A stretch of 33,999 nucleotides of DNA from Candidatus Gottesmanbacteria bacterium GW2011_GWC1_43_10 (GTDB lineage: Bacteria > Patescibacteriota > Microgenomatia > UBA10105). Below are positions 26,386-33,220 of the stretch, in pieces (the stretch's first letter is position 1; every line of letters begins with the position of its first letter). The notes beneath the pieces are model-generated. The model did no database searches. It was not told the DNA's origin and saw only the letters and a list, made by a program, of their open reading frames with translations. The DNA lies in contig LCEX01000031.1 in NCBI GenBank assembly GCA_000995415.1, positions 1 to 33,999 on the forward strand, read 5' to 3'. Both the position numbers and the translations under genes were made by a program.

Positions 26386-26477
26386 GTTTTAGGAAGCCAA
26401 CACGTTAGAAGCCAACTCGCTAGTTGGGAAGGCGTGCATACGGTCTTTATTGCGCAAGTGCTGTAAAATATGTGAGT

Positions 26478-26741
26478 ATGTCTAGGAGGTCGCCAGAAAT
26501 TAAAGATGGAGGAGAATTCAGTAACAGGGGACCTTTAGAGGTAGCGCGGGCAATCAGGGGAACTGAATTGTTAGAAAGAGCATTTCCTCCAGAGCCTGAT
26601 TTTCCGATAGAACTACATAGTTCTTTACCTGATCAAGGTGGCTGCAGATACGCCATCCTTTTTGCAGCAGTAACGTTTACCGTTTGTGGCGCAGGCGCTT
26701 TTTGTGTAGGTATCCTATCCAATCTACCTACACTTAAATAA
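26478..26741 (+). CDS. Hypothetical protein with one TM segment, lying between the stub and the intact gene (ORF from 26424)
   Basis: Open frame MSRRSPEIKDGG...YAILFAAVTFTVCGAGAFCVGIL. Confidence 0.4.
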   Translation: MSRRSPEIKDGGEFSNRGPLEVARAIRGTELLERAFPPEPDFPIELHSSLPDQGGCRYAILFAAVTFTVCGAGAFCVGILSNLPTLK

Positions 26742-26809
26742 TTTACCAGTGGGTATGGAATCAAAAGTTTTCGTTGATTCACTATACTAAGTACGCTATA
26801 CTTACCTTC

Positions 26810-27655
26810 GTGTTTACGATCGTTACCCACCATACCCCAGACCTTGATGCCATCACTTCGGTGTGGCTGATCAAACGTTTTCTTCCCAACTGGCAGGATT
26901 CACAAGTAAAATTTGTTCCGGCAGGGAAAACTTTGGATGACCAAATTCCCGAAACGGATGCTCACGTACTGCATGTGGATACCGGTTTTGGCATGCTTGA
27001 CCATCACCAAAATGATGATGACACCTGTGCAGCCAAAAAAACGTATGCCTATCTGCGCACCCAAATTGACAAAAAAGGCAAATGGAGCGATGAAGCGCTG
27101 GAGCGAATTTGTGATGTAGTCAATTTTTATGACCATTTTGGCGAAGCCAAATTCAAAGATGCGACGGCTGACTATCACGCGTTTGATAGTGTGAGCATCA
27201 TTGACGGGCTCAAGTTTGTGTTTGAAAATGATGCCGGGCAAAATCACAAAATATTGGAAACCGGGTTTGTCATGCTGGATGCGATTTACAAAGTGATGCA
27301 GGAAAAAGTTTGGGCCGAAGAGATTATCGAAACCGATGGTATCAAATTTAAAAGTCAGTGGGGTAAAGCAATAGCTTTTGAGACATTAAACGACGCGGTG
27401 CTCAAAGTTTCCCAAAAAATGGGTTATGTAGTTTCGGTGCGTAAAGATCCCAAAAAAGGCTACGTGCGGATCAAGGGGTTGCCAGGGACCAGTGTTGATT
27501 TTACCCGAAGCTACGAAACGTTAAAACAAAAAGATCCTCAAGCGACTTGGTTTTTGCACTCCAGCAAAAAAATACTCTTAAATGGCACGACCAAAAATCC
27601 GGATATGCGGCCGACGAAGTTATCGTTAGATAAAATTATTGAAGTTCTTAAGTAG
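26810..27655 (+). CDS. DHH-like phosphoesterase family protein
   Basis: VTHHTPDLDAITSVWL; HVDTGFGMLDHHQ; GTG start with TATACT at 26797. Confidence 0.65.
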   Translation: MFTIVTHHTPDLDAITSVWLIKRFLPNWQDSQVKFVPAGKTLDDQIPETDAHVLHVDTGFGMLDHHQNDDDTCAAKKTYAYLRTQIDKKGKWSDEALERICDVVNFYDHFGEAKFKDATADYHAFDSVSIIDGLKFVFENDAGQNHKILETGFVMLDAIYKVMQEKVWAEEIIETDGIKFKSQWGKAIAFETLNDAVLKVSQKMGYVVSVRKDPKKGYVRIKGLPGTSVDFTRSYETLKQKDPQATWFLHSSKKILLNGTTKNPDMRPTKLSLDKIIEVLK

Positions 27656-27658
27656 TTT

Positions 27659-27681
27659 GTCATCCTCGCGCAGGCGAGGAT
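27659..27681 (-). repeat. REP-like hairpin gtc-atcctcgc-gcag-gcgaggat (copy 3, inverted orientation)
   Basis: 8-bp perfect stem, 4-nt loop, leading gtc. Confidence 0.9.
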
Positions 27682-27686
27682 CTCTC

Positions 27687-27971
27687 ATGAAATACTTTGT
27701 GTATATTTTGATGAGTTTTTCCGGTGTTTTATACATAGGTGTAACCAACAACTTGATTCGTAGAGTATACGAACACAAAGAAAATTTAATAGAAGGATTT
27801 ACCAAGAAATATAGAATTAAAAGCTTAGTTTATTACGAAGAATTTAGTGATATAAAGGATGCGTTAACACGCGAAAAACAGTTAAAACATTGGAACCGAG
27901 AATGGAAACTAAACTTAATAAAAGAATTTAATCCGACACTCACGGATTTATATAAAACAATTACTAATTAA
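27687..27971 (+). CDS. GIY-YIG family endonuclease
   Basis: MKYFVYILMSFSGVLYIGVTNNLIRRVYEHKENLIEGFTKKYRIKSLVYYEEF; REKQLKHWNREWKLNLI. Confidence 0.92.
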   Translation: MKYFVYILMSFSGVLYIGVTNNLIRRVYEHKENLIEGFTKKYRIKSLVYYEEFSDIKDALTREKQLKHWNREWKLNLIKEFNPTLTDLYKTITN

Positions 27972-27974
27972 TAG

Positions 27975-27997
27975 ATTCTCGCATTCGCGAGAATGAC
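27975..27997 (+). repeat. REP-like hairpin attctcgc-attc-gcgagaat-gac (copy 4)
   Basis: 8-bp perfect stem, 4-nt loop, trailing gac. Confidence 0.9.
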
Positions 27998-28013
27998 AAA
28001 AATGGGAGGTTAT

Positions 28014-28496
28014 ATGACAACTGACATAATCAAGATTGATAATCCGAACTCTGTTAATTTAATAATCGGGCAATCTCATTTCATCAAATCCGTTGAAGAT
28101 TTGCATGAAGCACTCGTGGGTGTTGTCCCGGGAATCAAATTTGGCTTGGCATTTTGTGAAGCATCGGGACCAAGACTTATCAGAAAATCGGGAACCTCTG
28201 AGACAATGATTGAATTGGCTGTTAAAAACGCTAAAAGAATTGGTGCCGGACACGCCTTTTATATTTTTTTGGAAAATGCATTTCCGATCAACGTTTTAAA
28301 TGCAATCAAAATGGTGCCGGAAGTTGTAAATATTTTTTGTGCCACAGCCAATCCGGTTGAGGTGATCGTTGCCCGTACCCAACAGGGTGGAGGAATACTT
28401 GGAGTTGTTGACGGAGGCGCACCTACACTGGTGGAAAAAGACGCAGAAGTAAAGCATCGTAAAGACCTGTTGCGGAAGTTTGGATACAAACTATAG
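28014..28496 (+). CDS. Adenosine-specific kinase family protein
   Basis: VNLIIGQSHFIKSVEDLHEAL; GIKFGLAFCEASGPRLIRKSG; GILGVVDGGAP; start 28014 with gggagg SD. Confidence 0.85.
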   Translation: MTTDIIKIDNPNSVNLIIGQSHFIKSVEDLHEALVGVVPGIKFGLAFCEASGPRLIRKSGTSETMIELAVKNAKRIGAGHAFYIFLENAFPINVLNAIKMVPEVVNIFCATANPVEVIVARTQQGGGILGVVDGGAPTLVEKDAEVKHRKDLLRKFGYKL

Positions 28497-28528
28497 TATT
28501 TACGAAACATTTCAAAGGTAAGTAATCG

Positions 28529-28927
28529 ATGGAAAATTGCGTTTTTTGCGAAATCGTAGCCAAAAAAGCACCAGCCTTCATAGTTTATGAAGATGATGAG
28601 ACAATCGCATTTTTGGATAGGTATCCGCAAACCCTGGGGCATCTACAGCTTGTTCCCAAAGTCCATCACCGCTGGATTTATGAGCTACCAGATATTGGCA
28701 CTTTTTTTGCTACCGCACAAAAGATAATTCGTGTTATAATACCAGTACTTGAAGCAGACCATGTGACATTGGGTACGTTTGGGCGGGAAGTAAAACACGC
28801 CCATTTGTGGATAGTGCCACAGTACAAAAAAGAAATTGGCTTACAAGAAGGCAAACAGCGACAACAGGAAAAACCAACCCAGTTAGCACAATTACTGAAA
28901 GAAACATTGGGGGGAGGTGTCTCATGA
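28529..28927 (+). CDS. HIT family protein
   Basis: CVFCEIVAKKAPAFIVYEDDETIAFLDRYPQTLGHLQLVPKVHH; HAHLWIVP. Confidence 0.88.
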   Translation: MENCVFCEIVAKKAPAFIVYEDDETIAFLDRYPQTLGHLQLVPKVHHRWIYELPDIGTFFATAQKIIRVIIPVLEADHVTLGTFGREVKHAHLWIVPQYKKEIGLQEGKQRQQEKPTQLAQLLKETLGGGVS

Positions 28928-28930
28928 TTC

Positions 28931-29119
28931 ATGATTGTAGTCAAAGCCCAACCTGGCGATACGTCAGATTCATTAATCCGTAAATTTTCGAAGAAAGTTT
29001 TGGCGGAAGGTATTCTGCAGGATTTAAAAAAACACGAATTCTACCAAAAACCAGCAGAAATCAGAAAAGAAAAAGCCAAACTCCTGAAACGCCGAAAATT
29101 TACGCGACGAAATTATTAA
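28931..29119 (+). CDS. rpsU: 30S ribosomal protein S21
   Basis: Small basic protein: DSLIRKFSKKVLAEGILQDLKKHEFYQKPAEIRKEK. Confidence 0.85.
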   Translation: MIVVKAQPGDTSDSLIRKFSKKVLAEGILQDLKKHEFYQKPAEIRKEKAKLLKRRKFTRRNY

Positions 29120-29123
29120 ACTC

Positions 29124-29570
29124 ATGTTACTGGACGATTTAACCCAAGATTTGAACCAGTCACTCAAGAGTGGCGATAAACTTCGCACGGAAACGTTGCG
29201 GTATCTCATTGCGGCGATCAAAAAATTTGCGATAGATAACTATCCGCCTGCCTCTGGAAAAGAGCTGACAGACGAAGATGTCACCAAAGTCATCCGTAAG
29301 CAAGTGAAAACCCACGAAGAGTCAATTACCGCATTTACCCGGGGCGTAAGACCGGATTTGGTCAGTAAAGAAACTGTAGAACTGGCGATTCTCAAAACTT
29401 ATTTACCTCCGGAAATGACAGATGAGGAGATTAGGTTGATAGTTAAATCAGTTACCGGAAGCGGACAAATGCAGTTTGGTCAAGTGATGGGTGCAGTCAT
29501 GGCTCGTATTTCCGGTAAGGCAGGTGGAGACAGGGTAGGAAAGATAGTGAAGGAAGAATTACAAAAATAA
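29124..29570 (+). CDS. GatB/YqeY domain-containing protein
   Basis: LTQDLNQSLKSGDKLRTETLRYLIAAIK; YLPPEMTDEEI; GQVMGAVMARISGKAGGDRV. Confidence 0.9.
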   Translation: MLLDDLTQDLNQSLKSGDKLRTETLRYLIAAIKKFAIDNYPPASGKELTDEDVTKVIRKQVKTHEESITAFTRGVRPDLVSKETVELAILKTYLPPEMTDEEIRLIVKSVTGSGQMQFGQVMGAVMARISGKAGGDRVGKIVKEELQK

Positions 29571-29656
29571 TTATCCAATTTCAAATAAGTACCAATTATC
29601 CAATAAATACAAATAATATTGGATAATTTGAAATTTGATAATTGGATTATTTATAC
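29571..29656. repeat. Inverted-repeat spacer of CCAAT/ATTGG words upstream of ybeY
   Basis: attatccaatttcaaataagtaccaattatccaat ... attggataatttgaaatttgataattggattattt. Confidence 0.85.
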
Positions 29657-30073
29657 ATGATTAATGTTTTGATTTACAAAGAATCACGGTTTCCTGCAGA
29701 CAGGGTCAAAATCCGGCAGTTCGTCGAACAGTACCTGACCCATAAAATCAGCGGCAAAATCGAAGTGGGAGTTTCGATAGTGGGAGATCGGAAAATGAAA
29801 CAATTAAACACGACTTATCGAAAACTTCCGGAAACGACTGATGTGTTATCTTTCCCTCTGGATGATCCGGGTGTGTCAACCCGCGAAGATATCAAAGTGG
29901 GTTTTTCACCGGAAAAATCAGCTCCGGACAAAACTTGGCGTTTGGGCGATGTGATCGTTTCTTACCCTCAAGCCGTCATGGAAGCAGCTGAAAATAATAA
30001 ACTGGTGGATGAGCAAATTCAGGCATTGATCGCACACGGACTTGACCACTTGATGGGTATACACCACGAATAA
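29657..30073 (+). CDS. ybeY: Endoribonuclease YbeY
   Basis: TTDVLSFPLDDP; GDVIVSYPQA; AHGLDHLMGIHHE. Confidence 0.9.
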   Translation: MINVLIYKESRFPADRVKIRQFVEQYLTHKISGKIEVGVSIVGDRKMKQLNTTYRKLPETTDVLSFPLDDPGVSTREDIKVGFSPEKSAPDKTWRLGDVIVSYPQAVMEAAENNKLVDEQIQALIAHGLDHLMGIHHE

Positions 30074-30170
30074 ATGAGCGTATAGCGTAGAGCGTCTAGC
30101 GTTCAGTGACATTTTTGTGTAATATCTTTTTAGTCTATACGCTAAACGCTATACCCTAAACGCTTTTTTT
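30074..30170. repeat. Heptamer-word (AGCGTWT) inverted-repeat spacer upstream of dnaX
   Basis: gagcgta tagcgta gagcgtc tagcgtt cag ... ctatacgctaaacgctataccctaaacgc. Confidence 0.9.
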
Positions 30171-31517
30171 ATGGTTTTTTATCTCAAATATCGTCCGCAA
30201 ACTTTGGCCGAACTTGATAATACGGAAGTAGCCGAACGGATGGCCAAATATTTGAGTAAACCCAGCATTCCGCACGCTTTTCTTTTTACCGGACCCAGAG
30301 GTACAGGGAAAACCTCAACTGCCAGGATTTTAGCTAAAAGCATCAACTGCAAATCCGCAAAAACTCCGGGCGAAGCCTGCGGCAAATGCGATAGATGTTT
30401 AAGTATTGGAAAGGGTGAAAATCTGGATGTTTTGGAAATCGATGCAGCTAGTAACCGCGGGATTGAAGAAATCCGCGATTTACGAGAAAAAATCAAACTA
30501 ACCCCCACAAATCTCAAATACAAGGTGTATATCATTGACGAAGTACACATGTTGACGACCGAAGCTTTTAATGCCTTGCTTAAGACACTCGAGGAGCCTC
30601 CCAGCCACGCGATTTTTATCCTAGCTACGACAGAGTCCCACAAAGTGCCGGAAACTATCAAGTCCCGCTGCATTCGCATAGATTTCCACAGGGCTAGCAA
30701 TAGCGAAATTTTACATTCGTTAAAGCGGGTGGTAAAGGGCGAAAAATTAGACATTGAAGAAGCAGCGCTCACCGAAATTGCAAGGGGGGGAGATGGGTCT
30801 TTTCGGGATGCCACCAAAATACTTGAAGAAGTAGCTTTGGAAAACAAAAAAATTACTCTAGTTGAAGTAGCGCGTAAATTGGGCAGTGCAGATAGCGCGT
30901 TACAAACCAAGTTTTTGGAAGCCTTACGCCAAAAACAGACGAAAGAACTATTGTTGTTGATCCAACAATTGGTTAGAGACGGCAAAAATGTCCGGCAGTT
31001 TTTTATTGATTTACTAAAAAAACTTGAAGAACTATTGCTCGCAGACTTCACCAAACAAAAATCAGAGTGGAAACGAGAAGATTTACTTTCGGCGATTGAA
31101 ATTTTCAGCCGAAGTTTTGCGGAACTGAAAACAGCAGTGATTCCTGCCTTACCTTTTGAGTTGGGAATAGTCGAATACTCCGAAAATGTAAAATTGCCGG
31201 CGCCAACTGACCTGAAACCGGCTCCCGGGGCTGCTTTTTCACCTGCGTCCGTAGTATCTGGTAACGCCGGTCCTGTAGCTAGTAAATGGCCGGAAATTTT
31301 GGAAGCCCTAAAACCGTTTAACCACTCAATTGTGGGGGTGTTGCGTTCGTGCAAACCGGTAGATCTAAGTAATGATACTTTGACTATCGAGGCTGCCTAC
31401 AAATTCCACGCCGAGAGACTAGATGAACCCAAATTTCATGATATAATTACCAGTGTGATCAAGAAGATGTTGGGTTTGGATGTCAAAGTACAAGTGGTAC
31501 TAAAGAAGAGAAATTAA
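30171..31517 (+). CDS. dnaX: DNA polymerase III subunit gamma/tau
   Basis: YRPQTLAEL; HAFLFTGPRGTGKTSTARILAK; CGKCDRC; EVHMLTTEAFNALLKTLEEPP. Confidence 0.95.
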   Translation: MVFYLKYRPQTLAELDNTEVAERMAKYLSKPSIPHAFLFTGPRGTGKTSTARILAKSINCKSAKTPGEACGKCDRCLSIGKGENLDVLEIDAASNRGIEEIRDLREKIKLTPTNLKYKVYIIDEVHMLTTEAFNALLKTLEEPPSHAIFILATTESHKVPETIKSRCIRIDFHRASNSEILHSLKRVVKGEKLDIEEAALTEIARGGDGSFRDATKILEEVALENKKITLVEVARKLGSADSALQTKFLEALRQKQTKELLLLIQQLVRDGKNVRQFFIDLLKKLEELLLADFTKQKSEWKREDLLSAIEIFSRSFAELKTAVIPALPFELGIVEYSENVKLPAPTDLKPAPGAAFSPASVVSGNAGPVASKWPEILEALKPFNHSIVGVLRSCKPVDLSNDTLTIEAAYKFHAERLDEPKFHDIITSVIKKMLGLDVKVQVVLKKRN

Positions 31518-31644
31518 ATTGTTTAGCCCGCCTCCGCTCGAATTCACCTCGAGGCTTACAGTCTCGTAGTTGAATGCTCGCTTCGGTGGGTTCAATCCCG
31601 CAAATCATATAATAATAATGAAGGTGGGATAGAAGAGGAGTATT

Positions 31645-31917
31645 ATGCAAAATCCACTAAAAATGCTTGGGGATCTAAATAAAATGCGGCAACAAGCGGC
31701 GCAAATCCAAAAAGATTTGGAGGCGCAGGAATTTACGGTCGAACGCGGCCGGATCAAAATCGTGATCACCGGCAACCAAAGAGTGGTTTCAGTCTTTATC
31801 GATGGCCAAAACGTGCCGGAAATGGTAGAGATATTAAATGATGCGATTAAACAATCCCAGCAAGCAGCAGCCAGTAAACTTGCCGCCATTTCCCAACAGA
31901 TGGGATTAGGTCAGTAG
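31645..31917 (+). CDS. YbaB/EbfC family nucleoid-associated protein
   Basis: Follows dnaX; MLGDLNKMRQQAAQIQKDLEAQEFTVERGRIKIVITGNQRVVSVFID. Confidence 0.9.
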   Translation: MQNPLKMLGDLNKMRQQAAQIQKDLEAQEFTVERGRIKIVITGNQRVVSVFIDGQNVPEMVEILNDAIKQSQQAAASKLAAISQQMGLGQ

Positions 31918-32007
31918 GGAATTATCCAATAATCCAATTTCTAATTATCAAATTATCCAATTGGTATTTATTTGAGAATTTGATTATTTGACAATTGGAT
32001 AATTACG
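31918..32007. repeat. Inverted-repeat spacer of CCAAT/ATTGG words upstream of the PfkB kinase
   Basis: aattatccaataatccaatttctaattatcaaattatccaatt ... gagaatttgattatttgacaattggataatt. Confidence 0.85.
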
Positions 32008-33009
32008 ATGAATATCGTTGTTACCGGTTCTTTGGGCTTTGACTACATCATGGATTTTCCAGGGCGATTTGCAGACCGGATCATGCCGGATAAGATCCAC
32101 AAAATCTCTCTTTCATTTCTGGTTGACAAATTAACCAAAAACTTCGGGGGAACTGCTGGAAACATTGCCTACAATTTAAAATTATTGGATACAAACCCTT
32201 TGATTTTAGCTGCAGCCGGAAACGATTTTGCACCATACAAAATCCATCTTCATAAATTTAAAATTGAAACCAAACTCATTAAGGAAGTGACTAAAGTCGC
32301 GACCGGTTCTTATTTTGTGGTCACTGATCAAGAAGATAACCAAATCGGCGCTTTTTATACCGGAGCCGTCAATTTTGATGAAAAATTATCGCTAACTAAG
32401 ATCAAAGACAAAGCGTCTTTTGTGGTAATTGCTCCAACTACACCTCCGGCCATGAAAAAGTTTGTGTTGGAATGTCAAAAATTGAAATTGCCATATCTTT
32501 ATGATCCGGCGTTTCAAATTGGCAATTTTTCAAAAGCAGAATTGATTGCCGGAATTTCCCAGGCAACTATTTTGATTGGTAATGATTATGAAATAGATTT
32601 AATTTTGAAAAAAACCGGACTTAGCAAAAAACAATTATTAAAACAAGTACCGATTATTATTACAACGTTAGGAAGTAAAGGGTCGTTGATTGAATATAAC
32701 CCCACCCCTGCCTCGCCGGCAGGCAGGCTTCCTCCCCTTAAATTAAGGGGAGGTGAGGAGGGGTTATTAACTATTCAACCAGCCAAGCCCAAAAATACAT
32801 CAGATCCGACAGGTGCCGGAGATGCTTACCGCGCCGGATTTTTAGCCGGATACTTACGTGGATTTGACCTTAAGACTAGCGGACAAATGGGGAGTGTGGC
32901 CGCGGTTTACACTGTCGAAAAATACGGCACCCAAACGCACAACTATTCAATAGGCGAGTTTTCAAAAAGATATCAGGAAAACTTTGGAATAAAACTTGAG
33001 TGGCCATAA
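32008..33009 (+). CDS. PfkB-family carbohydrate/nucleoside kinase with in-frame palindromic insertion
   Basis: GSLGFDYIMDFPGRF; FGGTAGNIAYNLKLL; DPTGAGDAYRAGFLAGYL. Confidence 0.9.
   Translation: MNIVVTGSLGFDYIMDFPGRFADRIMPDKIHKISLSFLVDKLTKNFGGTAGNIAYNLKLLDTNPLILAAAGNDFAPYKIHLHKFKIETKLIKEVTKVATGSYFVVTDQEDNQIGAFYTGAVNFDEKLSLTKIKDKASFVVIAPTTPPAMKKFVLECQKLKLPYLYDPAFQIGNFSKAELIAGISQATILIGNDYEIDLILKKTGLSKKQLLKQVPIIITTLGSKGSLIEYNPTPASPAGRLPPLKLRGGEEGLLTIQPAKPKNTSDPTGAGDAYRAGFLAGYLRGFDLKTSGQMGSVAAVYTVEKYGTQTHNYSIGEFSKRYQENFGIKLEWP
32698..32767. repeat. Nested palindromic element inside PfkB kinase ORF
   Basis: aaccccacccctgcctcgccggcaggcaggcttcctccccttaaattaaggggaggtgaggaggggtta. Confidence 0.9.
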
Positions 33010-33013
33010 ACAT

Positions 33014-33049
33014 ACTCCCGAAGTGTAAATATGCTTCCACTTCGGGAGT
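33014..33049. terminator. Strong stem-loop (12-bp perfect stem) after the PfkB kinase
   Basis: actcccgaagtg ... cacttcgggagt; no immediate T-run. Confidence 0.5.
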
Positions 33050-33220
33050 GGAACAAGTTTTTGTACGGTTTAAGCTTGGGCAAACGTATATTTATTGCCG
33101 TTACCTAAAAAATACTTTCGGATAACCGTGCAGGGTTTTACTTGACTTGACAAGAAAATTGAGTTATTAACTTAAATCAATTACATAAACATTATCGAAC
33201 TGTTCGAAAGAAAGGGATTT

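Noticed and set aside
26774-26809. N-terminal extension of the DHH-like gene from TTG 26774
   Set aside because: Would translate through the -10-like TATACT; GTG 26810 corresponds to the ATG of the duplicated stub at 26279.
30179-31354. 391-aa ORF antisense to dnaX
   Set aside because: Shadow ORF on the opposite strand of a well-supported dnaX; Ser-rich low-complexity translation with no recognisable motifs.
31560-31612. tRNA gene suggested by gggttcaatccc
   Set aside because: No acceptor, D- and anticodon-arm complementarity could be fitted; T-loop length is also off.
33050-33220. SAH/SAM riboswitch upstream of ahcY
   Set aside because: Some complementarity (ccgttacc/ggataaccg), but no recognisable consensus of known SAM or SAH riboswitches by eye.
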